From: Coxiellaceae bacterium
GTDB taxonomy: Bacteria > Pseudomonadota > Gammaproteobacteria > Coxiellales > Coxiellaceae
DNA: 37,430 nt
Direction: 5' to 3'
Assembly (NCBI GenBank): GCA_029210045.1
Contig: JARGNX010000017.1
Coordinates: forward strand, 1-37,430
Under the pieces are notes generated by a model. It made no database searches. It saw only the letters and a list, made by a program, of their open reading frames with translations, and was not told where the DNA came from. Of the stretch, positions 8,047 to 16,263 are shown in pieces (positions within the stretch are counted from its first letter, which is position 1; each line of letters starts with the position of its first letter). The translations under genes and the position numbers were made by a program.

Positions 8047-8963
8047 TGTCGGCAGTTAAAACATTTTTTATATTTCTCGCGTTTATCGTATTGATCTTAT
8101 TGTATTCGAGCTTGTATACCGTTTACGAAGGTCAACATGCGTTGGTGTTACGTCTCGGTAAGTTGGTAACCGATAAGCAAGGCACAGTTGAAGTGTATGC
8201 CCCAGGGTTACACACCAAGCCGCCGTTTATTACCACCGTGCGTGATTTTGATACCCGTTTACAAACTTTAGATGTTGAATCTAAGCGTGTATTAACCGCG
8301 GAGCAAAAATACGTGTTAGTGGATTACTATGCTAAGTGGAAAATCGATAACTTAGCATTGTATTACAAACGTACGATGGGTAATTCAGGCACAGCACAAG
8401 TGTTGTTATCGCAAAAAATTAATGATGCGTTACGTGCCGCTTTTGGTAAGCGTACCATTAGTGAAGTGGTGTCTGGTGAACGTAGCGATATCATGAACAT
8501 GCTGAAAGGCGTGGCTAATACCAGTGCTGCAACTTTGGGTATCGCCGTGACTGATGTGCGGATTAAAGGTATCGAATTACCGAAAGAAGTACGTAACTCA
8601 GTCTTCCAACGGATGAGCACAGAGCGTGAACAAGTAGCGACCAAGCATCGTTCGCAAGGTAGAGCGCAAGCTGAAGCTATTCGCGCGAATGCCGATGCCA
8701 ATGTGACGGTTAAAATGGCTCAAGCGAAAACCAATGCAGAGAGAACTCGTGCAAAAGGTGATGCGACCGCTGCTGATATTTATGCCAAAGCATATAATAA
8801 AGACCCAGAGTTTTATGCTTTCTATCGTAGTCTTTTGGCTTATAAAGATGTGTTTAGCCAAAAAGGTGACGTGATGTTGCTTAATCCGAAGAGTCACTTC
8901 TTTAAGTATTTTGATAGCTTAAAGCAGCGTAAGGTTTCATCGGTGGCGCAAAAAGCTACATAG
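8046..8963 (+). CDS. hflC: FtsH protease modulator HflC
   Basis: HflC is the partner of HflK in the membrane complex that regulates FtsH. This 305-residue protein begins with an N-terminal membrane anchor (about 5-25: TFFIFLAFIVLILLYSSLY). Next come YEGQHALVLRLGK of the band-7 domain, and a C-terminal coiled region rich in Ala, Lys and Glu with the family hallmark YAxFYRSLxAYK near residue 260 (EFYAFYRSLLAYKD). Its start overlaps the hflK stop by one base. It is followed directly by a cluster of GTCATCCCGG repeats, which may end or stabilise the operon transcript. Confidence 0.95.
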   Translation: MSAVKTFFIFLAFIVLILLYSSLYTVYEGQHALVLRLGKLVTDKQGTVEVYAPGLHTKPPFITTVRDFDTRLQTLDVESKRVLTAEQKYVLVDYYAKWKIDNLALYYKRTMGNSGTAQVLLSQKINDALRAAFGKRTISEVVSGERSDIMNMLKGVANTSAATLGIAVTDVRIKGIELPKEVRNSVFQRMSTEREQVATKHRSQGRAQAEAIRANADANVTVKMAQAKTNAERTRAKGDATAADIYAKAYNKDPEFYAFYRSLLAYKDVFSQKGDVMLLNPKSHFFKYFDSLKQRKVSSVAQKAT

Positions 8964-8968
8964 TCTCT

Positions 8969-9130
8969 GTCATCCCGGCTGCGACTCTGTCATCCCGGCC
9001 CCCGAGCCGGGATCCACATTAAAATAGATTCCAGGCCACTGCGTGGCTCGCAATGACGATTTAGTCATCCCGGCTGAGACTCTGTCATCCCGGCTGAGAC
9101 TCTGTCATCCCGGCCACCGAGCCGGGATCC
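8969..9130. repeat. Cluster of REP-like palindromic repeats after hflC
   Basis: GTCATCCCGG occurs at 8969, 8989, 9064, 9084 and 9104, in two groups. Each group is closed by CCGGGATCC (9007-9015 and 9122-9130), so each can fold into a stem. Between them lies a different hairpin, GGCCACTGCGTGGC, around 9034-9047, followed by GCAATGAC. Copies within each group are spaced about 20 nt. The 9131-9243 remainder up to the next gene is AT-rich, with a possible -10 near 9223. Confidence 0.85.
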
Positions 9131-9243
9131 ATATTGAACATGACAGTTATCATTCATATCAATTCATAGAAATAAATAAGAAGCGTTACTCGTAAACTAG
9201 TATGTATGTTTAAATTTATGTATATAAGCTAAGAGAATGCGTT

Positions 9244-10920
9244 ATGCGTGAACAAAAAGCAGACTTGTCGGAACCGTTATCAGACTCGTCGGAACCGTTA
9301 TCAGACTCGGGGTGTAAAGACTATGCCGATGGGTTACCGCGGCATTTTTTTAATTTAAAATTTTTGTTATCGGAACGATTACTAGCCTTAAAAAATATAC
9401 GGCTTAATGACAGCTTTTCAAATCTTAAAGAAGCAGAAAGCTATGTGGTAAATGACGCAGATGAATACAATTTGTTGTTGATGGCGTATATCATTAAAAA
9501 CACGATGGCGATTGAAACTGAGCGCAGAGTTCTTAAAGATTACACAGCCGCTGTCGCTTCTTTGTATTTGATATACCTACATCTCCATAAGCACCACCTG
9601 CCATTTCGTGGTGCTTTTCGTGGCTCCGATACACGTGATCTACCTAAGCAATTACCTTATTATTTAAGCCAGATTGAATGGGATGATAGGCGTTATCGGT
9701 ATGGGGTTAAAAGAAATATCACTCAAGCAATGCATGCTTTAAAAAATCGAAGGATAGAAGCAAAAAGTCGCAGAAACCCTATAGTAAGAGCTTGCTATAG
9801 TGTGCTGCGCTATATCGGTAAGATTTTTGGTGTGGTTTCGACAGTTGTTGATGATAGTTTTGTCCTGTCTTGGGAACAGGGTATCGATGAAGATACAAGA
9901 GAAGATCGCTTTAGGCTGTGGACTAAGGCACTTACAAGGCTGAATAAAGATTTAGACTATACGAAAATCAAAGAAATTATCAGTGATTTTGAGCAGTGTT
10001 TTTTGAGAGGTGATTTAATTACAGCGATGCAATGGCCGGATAGTTGGGTTGATATTCATTGTTTGGATCGGAAGGAGCGTGTGGTTTTATATAGACAATT
10101 ATTAAAAAATGATCCTACTAAATTATTTGCTATTGCGGCCGTTACTTCACCCATATTTCAAAAGTATTTCGGTATCGTCACACCGGATCACAAGGGTGAT
10201 TTGATGTTGTCAGAGCAGTATAAAACACTGAAACTGCCAGGTGAGCAACAAGGCATGGGGCGAATACATTTCGCTACGCCAATAGCGAATATTACCGCTA
10301 TTCCCGGTAAGAAAGATCAATATAGCATTCATTATGGCGTGCGATCCTCTGATAGTGATGATGCGTCCAACCCAACGCCTGTTGATAAAATAGTTTATGG
10401 GAAAGCCCTGTATGCCAGCGCGACCATCATGTCAGTAGCACCCGGTGTGAAAGATTGTGATACGAATGTTTGTGAATATAATGCCGAGAAATGGAAAGAG
10501 TTTTCCACGTATACTGCAGTAGATGAGCGTGGCGGCAAAACCAAAGATGAAGGGTTAATAGAAACAAAAACAGCCGGTGTGAAAGATTCTCATGCGGAAA
10601 TCTGTGAAAGTAATACAGAGCAATGGCAAAAATTTTCCACGTATCCAGCAGTCGATGGGAGTGATGGCGAAACTAAAGATGAAAGCTTTTATGAAACAAA
10701 GGAGGGTGGTTTTGATTCAGATATTGAGCCAACGAGCCCCGTGCAGTACGACCCAGAATCAAGGCAAGCTTCAGTTGTTGTTATAAGTGATGGCACGTCA
10801 CGAGCTAGTGTATTAGCAAATCATAGTATGTTTTCTAAATTGCATCATACAGCCAAGGCATCGGGATGCGTTGACGATAAAAATTCAGAGTACAACGCTA
10901 ACCTGAGAAACCTGATGTAA
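9244..10920 (+). CDS. Hypothetical effector-like protein with internal repeats
   Basis: I do not recognise this 558-residue protein. The N-terminus contains an exact tandem duplication, SEPLSDS twice (about 9-22). The next 350 residues are helical and basic in places (KRNITQAMHALKNRRIEAKSRRNP, about 160-180). Two diverged 44-residue repeats lie at about 401-488, each beginning GVKD and containing a KFSTY/EFSTY core, AVD and TKDE. The tail is polar, with SVLANHSMFSKLHH. No signal peptide or membrane helix is evident. The Shine-Dalgarno is weak. The gene's last 23 bases overlap the end of the convergent gene at 10898-11770. Repeats plus isolation among housekeeping genes suggest a secreted or surface-acting protein, but function is unknown. 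Confidence 0.68.
   Translation: MREQKADLSEPLSDSSEPLSDSGCKDYADGLPRHFFNLKFLLSERLLALKNIRLNDSFSNLKEAESYVVNDADEYNLLLMAYIIKNTMAIETERRVLKDYTAAVASLYLIYLHLHKHHLPFRGAFRGSDTRDLPKQLPYYLSQIEWDDRRYRYGVKRNITQAMHALKNRRIEAKSRRNPIVRACYSVLRYIGKIFGVVSTVVDDSFVLSWEQGIDEDTREDRFRLWTKALTRLNKDLDYTKIKEIISDFEQCFLRGDLITAMQWPDSWVDIHCLDRKERVVLYRQLLKNDPTKLFAIAAVTSPIFQKYFGIVTPDHKGDLMLSEQYKTLKLPGEQQGMGRIHFATPIANITAIPGKKDQYSIHYGVRSSDSDDASNPTPVDKIVYGKALYASATIMSVAPGVKDCDTNVCEYNAEKWKEFSTYTAVDERGGKTKDEGLIETKTAGVKDSHAEICESNTEQWQKFSTYPAVDGSDGETKDESFYETKEGGFDSDIEPTSPVQYDPESRQASVVVISDGTSRASVLANHSMFSKLHHTAKASGCVDDKNSEYNANLRNLM
10444..10707 (+). repeat. Two 132-bp diverged tandem repeats inside the 558-residue gene
   Basis: The units start at 10444 and 10576 with GGTGTGAAAGATT. 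Each encodes 44 residues with shared GVKD, C-E-x-N (CEYN/CESN), W-x-x-FSTY, AVD and TKDE positions. They remain in frame, so the duplication changes protein length without breaking it. Confidence 0.75.
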
Positions 10921-11770
10921 AGCTTTTATCGTTGTTGTTATTGTCTGTTTCTGGTTTAACCTCTATCGTCATATCGCTCTCAGGCTCGGATGTTACGTAA
11001 TATTTCAGCATGGTTAGTCGTTTTTTTGCTTGGATGCGGTTCTTGCTTCGATTACGAGCAAGGTTGTATTTTTGATAGACTGGATTGCTACTAAAAAATC
11101 CTGCATTTCGTCTAGCAGAATCATTGTTTTCTAATGTGCTGAGGCGCTGAGCAGTACTTAATGCCATTAGCTGTTGAGTAAGGTTGAGCTTTTCGTGATG
11201 CAGTCTGCCTGTGTTGGCATCTTTCACGCCGATAGCAAAATGCATGCAGGCTAAAAGGTCGTAGCCTATGGCGCCATGCATGTTGCAGGATTGATGAGCG
11301 GCTATTATGCCCCTTAATAATGGCCAAAGCATTAGCTTTGCGGTTGATTGCTTTTTACTGATTATTTTTGCTGCATCGGTAACTTCGAGCGCAAGTGTTC
11401 GGTATCGCCCCATCATTATCGATAATCCTCGGTAATGGTGTTTTGTTTTCCCGCTTTTGCAATATTGTTGCATTGCCCATTCGCCGCAAAAAATTTGAAA
11501 ATTGCTACGGCCTGTTACGTAAGCGGTTTTTGGCTCAGGATACACACCATATGTTTCTCGCATATGCTTATGCCAATGCTCTCGCAGTGAGGTGTGATTT
11601 AGTGTTGTATTAAGATTTTTGAACGCTGGACTACTTGGATGAATCGACAGTGTTGCGTAGCGCTCTAGCAGAAGCGACTGTTCTTCAGGCGCCAGGCTTA
11701 ATGGTGTTTGCTCTGCTGTGTAGTGCTGTTGGTAATCATGAAGTTTATCGAGCACTTGGCTTATTGTCAT
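10898..11770 (-). CDS. Hypothetical protein (290 residues), effector-like
   Basis: I do not recognise a family. The frame opens 32 codons upstream, but I chose the internal ATG at 11770 (MTISQVLDKLHDYQQ). It has AGGAAG about 8 nt upstream on the minus strand, whereas the upstream extension (MSPPGRACSSWPV) covers palindromic leader sequence. The protein is helical and rich in His, Gln and basic residues, with a core HWHKHMRETYGVYPEPKTAY near residues 62-82 and a basic stretch NLARNRSKNRIQAKKRL near 235-252. The C-terminal tail is acidic, then Asn-rich (ETDNNNND). It converges with and overlaps the 558-residue gene by 23 bp. A TTGTGT-N17-TATGAT promoter and a leader with several perfect dyads lie upstream. 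Confidence 0.62.
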   Translation of the reverse strand: MTISQVLDKLHDYQQHYTAEQTPLSLAPEEQSLLLERYATLSIHPSSPAFKNLNTTLNHTSLREHWHKHMRETYGVYPEPKTAYVTGRSNFQIFCGEWAMQQYCKSGKTKHHYRGLSIMMGRYRTLALEVTDAAKIISKKQSTAKLMLWPLLRGIIAAHQSCNMHGAIGYDLLACMHFAIGVKDANTGRLHHEKLNLTQQLMALSTAQRLSTLENNDSARRNAGFFSSNPVYQKYNLARNRSKNRIQAKKRLTMLKYYVTSEPESDMTIEVKPETDNNNNDKSFTSGFSG

Positions 11771-11825
11771 CACGAATCTTCCTGTGAAAAGACATCCTGT
11801 CGGTCTGTGCGCTCTCGTAAAAGTA

Positions 11826-11904
11826 CTAACTGGCCAGGAAGAGCAAGCCCTTCCTGGAGGAGACATAGTGTGGGAGTTCCAGTTAGAAGGTTGTAAACAA
11901 CCTT
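11826..11904 (-). promoter_or_regulatory. Structured 5' leader candidate of the 290-residue gene
   Basis: Read on the minus strand, the leader begins with hairpin AAGGTTG-TTTA-CAACCTT (11904 to 11887). It continues at once with an outer stem CTAACTGG (11886-11879) pairing CCAGTTAG (11833-11826). This outer stem encloses an inner hairpin CCAGGAAG-N8-CTTCCTGG (11857-11834), stacked directly on the outer stem's 3' side, with a 21-nt single-stranded bulge on the 5' side. All three stems are perfect. The predicted transcription start falls at the first hairpin. Function is unknown. Confidence 0.5.
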
Positions 11905-11910
11905 GGAAGC

Positions 11911-11939
11911 ATCATATAAAACACGTTGATCTAACACAA
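11911..11939 (-). promoter_or_regulatory. Promoter of the 290-residue gene with overlapping dyad
   Basis: On the minus strand TTGTGT (11939-11934) and TATGAT (11916-11911) are separated by 17 nt, placing the start near 11904. A perfect AT-rich dyad AACACAAAT-N5-ATTTGTGTT spans 11933-11955 and covers the -35, so it could be an operator. The rest of the gene-free stretch up to the prpC promoter at 12084 shows nothing I can identify. Confidence 0.45.
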
Positions 11940-12083
11940 ATTTTTTATTTGTGTTTCTATCTATCTGTTATATGAATGGTATTATTTTCCACGCCAATTA
12001 CAGGTATTTAAAGGCGCTAGTAGGGTGGTTGCTCTGATTAAATTAAATACAAATTTAGCGGTGTGGCATCTGAAAGTTGAATG

Positions 12084-12111
12084 TTGCTGTTGTAAACTGA
12101 TTCGGTATAAT
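12084..12111 (+). promoter_or_regulatory. Sigma-70 promoter of prpC
   Basis: TTGCTG at 12084-12089 and a perfect TATAAT at 12106-12111 are separated by 16 nt. Transcription would start near 12118, giving a leader of about 60 nt that contains a GTCATCCCGC-type hairpin. Confidence 0.55.
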
Positions 12112-12132
12112 GGCCTTACATTATATAGTCTT

Positions 12133-12157
12133 GTCATCCCGCACTTGATGCGGGATC
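12133..12157 (+). repeat. Single REP-like hairpin in the prpC leader
   Basis: ATCCCGCA-CTTGA-TGCGGGAT forms a perfect 8-bp stem inside a GTCATCCCGC...GCGGGATC element. It is followed by a short T-run (12159-12165) and then the prpC ribosome binding site AAGGAG. It is a member of the same repeat family as the arrays elsewhere in the window, but it is placed where it could act as an attenuator. Confidence 0.6.
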
Positions 12158-12179
12158 TATTTTTTAAGGAGCGTCAGGA

Positions 12180-13298
12180 ATGGGCAATAAAAAACCAGGT
12201 GGTTTAGCAGGAATTACAGCGGGTGAAACCGCGATTGCAACAGTGGGTAAAGAAGGACATGGTTTAACCTATCGCGGTTATTCGATTAATGATTTAGCGG
12301 ATCACGCAACGTTTGAAGAGGTGGCATTCTTATTAATATATGGGCACTTGCCAACCCATGAAGAATTAGACAGTTATAAAGATAAATTAAAAAGTTTGCG
12401 TGGCTTACCAGATACCATTAAAAAAGTTCTAGAATTAATTCCCGCTGACGCACATCCGATGGATGTTATGCGAACTGGTTGTTCAATGCTGGGTGTTATT
12501 GAGCAGGAAAATGAAAAGCATGATCAAAACATGATTGCTGATCGTTTGATTGCTAGTTTCCCATCGATGTTGACCTATTGGTATCAATTTCACAAAGGTA
12601 ACAAGATCGATACTGAAACTGATGATGACAGTATCGCAGGTCACTTCCTGCACCTGTTACACGGCGAGAAACCTGATGAATTGATTCGACGTGCAGTTGA
12701 TGTATCTTTGATTCTATATGCTGAGCATGAATTTAATGCTTCTACGTTTGCAGCGCGCGTCACAGTGGCTACGCGTTCTGATTTATATTCTGCAATTACT
12801 TCGGCGATTGGCACATTGCGCGGTCCTTTGCATGGTGGCGCAAACGAAGCCGCATTGGGCTTGATTGAAATGTTTAAATCACCTGATGAAGCAGAAACTG
12901 GCTTAAAGCAAATGCTAAAAGACAAAGCCTTAGTGATGGGTTTTGGTCATCGTGTGTATACGGTTTCCGATCCACGTTCCGATATAATTAAATCGTGGGC
13001 GAAGAAATTATCCGATCATGTAGGTGATGAATGGATGTATAACGTATCTGAACGTATTGAAAAAGTAATGTGGGATGAGAAAAAATTATTCCCTAACTTG
13101 GATTTTTATAGTGCGTCGGCGTATCACTTCTGTGGTATTCCTACCGATATGTTTACTCCTGTGTTTGTGATGTCACGCACATCAGGCTGGGTTGCGCATA
13201 TCTTTGAGCAGCGTGCGAATAACCGTTTGATCCGTCCGGGTGCTGATTATACCGGACCAGATGAGCGTGAATTTGTTGTTTTGGATGACCGAACTTAA
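12180..13298 (+). CDS. prpC: 2-methylcitrate synthase
   Basis: PrpC condenses propionyl-CoA with oxaloacetate to 2-methylcitrate, the first committed step of the methylcitrate cycle for propionate, odd-chain and some amino-acid carbon. The 372-residue protein matches PrpC throughout, including GGLAGITAGETAI at the N-terminus, HPMDVMRTG, TDDDSIAGHFLHLLHGEKP and MYNVSERIEKVMW. The citrate-synthase catalytic residues are visible as H218 (LHGGAN), H257 (GFGHRVY) and D308 (PNLDFYSAS). The match to PrpC-specific segments argues against ordinary citrate synthase. The start has AAGGAG about 9 nt upstream. prpD follows after a repeat array; the isocitrate lyase prpB is not in the window. Confidence 0.95.
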   Translation: MGNKKPGGLAGITAGETAIATVGKEGHGLTYRGYSINDLADHATFEEVAFLLIYGHLPTHEELDSYKDKLKSLRGLPDTIKKVLELIPADAHPMDVMRTGCSMLGVIEQENEKHDQNMIADRLIASFPSMLTYWYQFHKGNKIDTETDDDSIAGHFLHLLHGEKPDELIRRAVDVSLILYAEHEFNASTFAARVTVATRSDLYSAITSAIGTLRGPLHGGANEAALGLIEMFKSPDEAETGLKQMLKDKALVMGFGHRVYTVSDPRSDIIKSWAKKLSDHVGDEWMYNVSERIEKVMWDEKKLFPNLDFYSASAYHFCGIPTDMFTPVFVMSRTSGWVAHIFEQRANNRLIRPGADYTGPDEREFVVLDDRT

Positions 13299-13303
13299 TA
13301 GTT

Positions 13304-13500
13304 GTCATCCTGGGCGAAGGTTCGTCATCCCGGATGAAGCTTTGTCATCCCGGACGAAAGTTTGTCATCCCGGACGAAGGTTTGTCATCCCGGACGAAGG
13401 TTTGTCATCCCGGACGAAGGTTTGTCATCCCGGACTTGATCCGGGATCCAGGAAAATAATATATGGATCCCGGATAATTGCTTCGCAATTTCCGGGATGG
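13304..13500. repeat. Seven-copy 20-bp tandem REP array plus hairpin between prpC and prpD
   Basis: GTCATCC(C/T)GG begins at 13304, 13324, 13344, 13364, 13384, 13404 and 13424, with an exact 20-bp period. The consensus unit is GTCATCCCGGACGAAGGTTT. The last unit is closed by CCGGGATCC. A second element at 13465-13500 folds as GGATCCCGGA-T-AATTGC-TTC-GCAATT-TCCGGGATGG, a long near-perfect hairpin. The array sits in the intergenic part of the prpC-prpD transcript. No spacer variation of the CRISPR kind is present. Confidence 0.9.
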
Positions 13501-13553
13501 CAGGGCAGCCTTACAATATTTCAATAGAAAGACTTAATAAATAGGAGTAAACA

Positions 13554-15014
13554 ATGACACAAACAGCAACAGAGAATCGTGTTGATAAAAATGTAAAACC
13601 AGATTTTGATAAAGAATTGCAAGCCATTGCGGATTACGTATTGAATGATGAGATCAATAGTGATGAAGCCTATAACACTGCACGTTTGTGTCTGATGGAT
13701 ACATTAGGTTGTGGCATGTTGGCGCTTGAATTTCCAGCTTGTACTAAATTGTTAGGCCCCATTGTAGAAGGCACAACGGTTGCTAATGGCGCTAAAGTGC
13801 CTGGTACTAATTATCAATTGGATCCGGTGCAAGCGGCATTTAATATCGGTGCGATTATTCGTTGGTTAGATTTTAATGATACCTGGTTAGCGGCAGAGTG
13901 GGGGCATCCTTCAGATAACTTGGGCGGTATCTTGGCGGTTGCTGATTACTTGAGTCGTGTGCAAGTTGCAAATGGTGAGGCACCATTAAAAATGCGTGAT
14001 GTGTTAACTGCCATGATTAAAGCACACGAAATTCAAGGTGTGATTGCTTTGGAAAATAGCTTTAACCGTGTTGGTTTGGATCATGTGGTTTTAGTTAAAG
14101 TGGCTAGCACGGCGGTTGTTGCTAAGATGTTAGGCGCTGATCGCGATCAGTTATTGAATGCGCTGTCATTGGCTTGGGTTGATGGTCAAAGTTTACGAAC
14201 ATATCGTCACGCGCCGAACGCAGGTTCACGTAAATCATGGGCGGCAGGTGATGCTACATCACGTGCAGTACGTTTATCAATGATTGCGATGACCGGTGAA
14301 ATGGGTTACCCCAGTGTATTAACCGCTCCGACATGGGGCTTTTATGATGTGTTATTTAAAGGCAAGCCATTTAAATTCCAGCGTGATTATGGTTCTTATG
14401 TGATGGAGAATGTGTTATTCAAGATTTCATTCCCAGCAGAGTTCCATTCGCAAACGGCTGTTGAATGTGCGGTGACATTGCATGATCAAATCAAAGATCG
14501 TTTAGATGATATCGATAAAATTGTCTTGACGACTCATGAGTCAGCCATCCGAATTATTAGTAAAGAGGGTGCGTTGCATAACCCGGCAGATCGAGATCAC
14601 TGCTTGCAATACATGGTAGCGATTGGTTTGTTAAAAGGTAATCTAGTCGCTGAAGACTATGAAGATGACGTTGCTAGCGATCCGCGTGTTGATGCTTTGC
14701 GTGAAAAAATGGTGGTGGTTGAAGAGCCTCGTTATAGTGCTGAATATCATGAACCTGAAAAACGCTCGATTGCAAATGCGATTCAAGTGTTCTTTAAGGA
14801 TGGCAGCTCAACCGATAAGGTGGATGTTGAATACCCTATTGGTCATCGCCGTCGTCGTGAAGAAGGTATCCCAGTGCTTGAAGCTAAATACAAGCGCAAT
14901 CTTGGTACTCAGTTTGATGATGCTCAGGTTGAGAAGATTATTGCAGCATGTGATGATCAGTCAGCGCTGGAATCAATGGATGTTAATGCATTTGTTGATT
15001 TGTTTGCGAAATAA
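13554..15014 (+). CDS. prpD: 2-methylcitrate dehydratase (MmgE/PrpD family)
   Basis: PrpD dehydrates 2-methylcitrate to 2-methyl-cis-aconitate in the cytoplasm and follows PrpC in the methylcitrate cycle. The 486-residue length and sequence fit PrpD of proteobacteria. Recognisable segments include [40 protein letters not shown], the [11 protein letters not shown] region, [19 protein letters not shown] with [16 protein letters not shown], and [14 protein letters not shown]. The start has AGGAG about 8 nt upstream. It is downstream of prpC on the same strand but separated by 255 bp of tandem repeats, which may uncouple expression of the two. Confidence 0.95.
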   Translation: MTQTATENRVDKNVKPDFDKELQAIADYVLNDEINSDEAYNTARLCLMDTLGCGMLALEFPACTKLLGPIVEGTTVANGAKVPGTNYQLDPVQAAFNIGAIIRWLDFNDTWLAAEWGHPSDNLGGILAVADYLSRVQVANGEAPLKMRDVLTAMIKAHEIQGVIALENSFNRVGLDHVVLVKVASTAVVAKMLGADRDQLLNALSLAWVDGQSLRTYRHAPNAGSRKSWAAGDATSRAVRLSMIAMTGEMGYPSVLTAPTWGFYDVLFKGKPFKFQRDYGSYVMENVLFKISFPAEFHSQTAVECAVTLHDQIKDRLDDIDKIVLTTHESAIRIISKEGALHNPADRDHCLQYMVAIGLLKGNLVAEDYEDDVASDPRVDALREKMVVVEEPRYSAEYHEPEKRSIANAIQVFFKDGSSTDKVDVEYPIGHRRRREEGIPVLEAKYKRNLGTQFDDAQVEKIIAACDDQSALESMDVNAFVDLFAK

Positions 15015-15026
15015 GCTGGTTTGACT

Positions 15027-15160
15027 GGATCCCGGGTCGTGGCCCGGGATGACAAAGTAGAGGTCCGGGATGACAGAGTAGAGGTCAGGGATGACAAAGT
15101 AGAGGTCCGGGATGACAAAGTAGAGGTCCGGGATGACAAAGTAGAGGCCCGGGGTCCAGG
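15027..15160. repeat. Tandem REP array after prpD, opposite orientation, 21-bp period
   Basis: A hairpin GGATCCCGGG-TCGTGG-CCCGGGATGAC (15027-15053) opens the array. CCGGGATGAC-like units then follow at 15044, 15065, 15086 (one mismatch), 15107 and 15128, with a period of 21 bp and linker AAAGTAGAGGT. It is the reverse complement of the family seen after prpC, where the period is 20 bp. A degenerate end follows near 15149. Confidence 0.85.
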
Positions 15161-15187
15161 GTCCAGTATAAATAGCCATTTAGCTTA

Positions 15188-16204
15188 TCAGTCACTATTC
15201 TTTAAATTACTTAAACAGGCCCAGAGTGTTCTATTTTTTCCGGTGTAGCTAGATCTACCATGACCCAGCCAGTTATTATCTAACAACAATAGATCGTTAG
15301 CCTTCCAGTCAAATGAATAAGAGTTTCTTAGTACGGAGTGATGAAAATCGTTAATGAAGTCTATTGGAATTAATGTGCCATCACCGCAATAGACATCATT
15401 ATCTTGCTCCCGGGTTAATGTATATAATTGGTCTTGCATGAAAGCGAGAGCTTCCTTCAGCTCGAAATATAAATTGAGGGTTCTTCTGTTTAGGTAAAGG
15501 TTAGGAAAAAAAACCGGTTTTTCATGGGCGGAGCGTAGTGTTGCAACAGGAAGTGTTACCAGCATTGTAGAGTACCCAGTGAAATGCTCAAACTTAACGT
15601 TTAGTTGTTGAGCAATTTCATCTAATTCTGCTGTCGAAGAACAATGAAAGCATTCTCGCCAGCCCCAATAATATTTTAGTCCAAATTGTTTTTTTAAATA
15701 ATCACTATCGAAATACACTTTATTCATAAACACACCGCTTTTAATAAGCCTTTGCATAAATTCGGGTTGCAGTTGTTCGAGGTCTGAATAGACTTGTGCA
15801 AAGTCAGTGATAGGCGTTTGTCCACCTGTCTCAGCAGGTGTATGACAATAAAAGCTAACACGATCGGGGTATTCTGGTAAGTATGACATTTCGCGGTGTT
15901 GGGGAATGGTCATATCAGAAACTAAATAGGTAGAGTTATATACGTGTTTCTTACGGTTCGATCTTGGGCTTACGCCGCCAATATAGTCCACGCAATGCCA
16001 AATAAGTTTTTCGATTATGGCTTCTAATTCTGATTCATCTTGAAGCGGGCAGTTACGAATTAATATGCCGCCATAGGTATCGATGCATTGATTTATTTCA
16101 GTTTGATGTGATTGAATATAATCAACTGGATATTGGCCCGAGTCCAGAGTTAACGTTCTTACCAGTGGTACCTGCTTGAAAGTGTCGGTGAAGGATAGCG
16201 GCAT
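15188..16204 (-). CDS. TauD/TfdA-family 2-oxoglutarate dioxygenase
   Basis: This is a cytoplasmic Fe(II)/2-oxoglutarate oxygenase of the TauD/clavaminate-synthase-like fold, about 338 residues. The metal triad is visible as H103 and E105 in TIPQHREMSYLPEYP and a distal His, H315, in LLLDNNWLGHGRSSYTGKNR. The following Arg would bind 2-oxoglutarate, and CHTPAETGGQTPITDF is a typical conserved block. The substrate is unknown; relatives hydroxylate amino acids or peptidyl intermediates. An ATG 11 codons upstream (16237) is possible, but it overlaps a minus-strand TATAAT, so I prefer 16204. The gene follows the 284-residue unknown on the same strand, and its end lies close to the repeats after prpD. 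Confidence 0.85.
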   Translation of the reverse strand: MPLSFTDTFKQVPLVRTLTLDSGQYPVDYIQSHQTEINQCIDTYGGILIRNCPLQDESELEAIIEKLIWHCVDYIGGVSPRSNRKKHVYNSTYLVSDMTIPQHREMSYLPEYPDRVSFYCHTPAETGGQTPITDFAQVYSDLEQLQPEFMQRLIKSGVFMNKVYFDSDYLKKQFGLKYYWGWRECFHCSSTAELDEIAQQLNVKFEHFTGYSTMLVTLPVATLRSAHEKPVFFPNLYLNRRTLNLYFELKEALAFMQDQLYTLTREQDNDVYCGDGTLIPIDFINDFHHSVLRNSYSFDWKANDLLLLDNNWLGHGRSSYTGKNRTLWACLSNLKNSD

Positions 16205-16263
16205 CGTTTGTCTCGTTATAAAGAGGGCTGCCGTCATTATAGGACATTATATATAAGTGTGTT

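Noticed and set aside
8363..8897. Minus-strand open frames opposite hflC
   Set aside because: Antisense shadows of hflC; no start signals.
9197..9228. Possible PmrA-like repeat upstream of the 558-residue gene
   Set aside because: Only one TTAA half site is present and its distance to the -10 (TATAAG at 9223) does not match the other sites.
13304..13440. CRISPR array
   Set aside because: Units are contiguous 20-bp repeats with constant linkers, not repeats separated by unique spacers, and no cas genes are present.
13240..13527. Open frame of 95 codons across the REP array after prpC
   Set aside because: It is a translation of the 20-bp repeat units (recurrent CHPGRRFVIPDE-type peptide), overlaps the prpC end and has no independent start signal.
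14957..15248. Open frames on both strands through the 21-bp repeats after prpD
   Set aside because: The 21-bp period keeps frames open by chance, giving VEVRDDK-type and VIPDLYF-type repeats; no ribosome binding sites.
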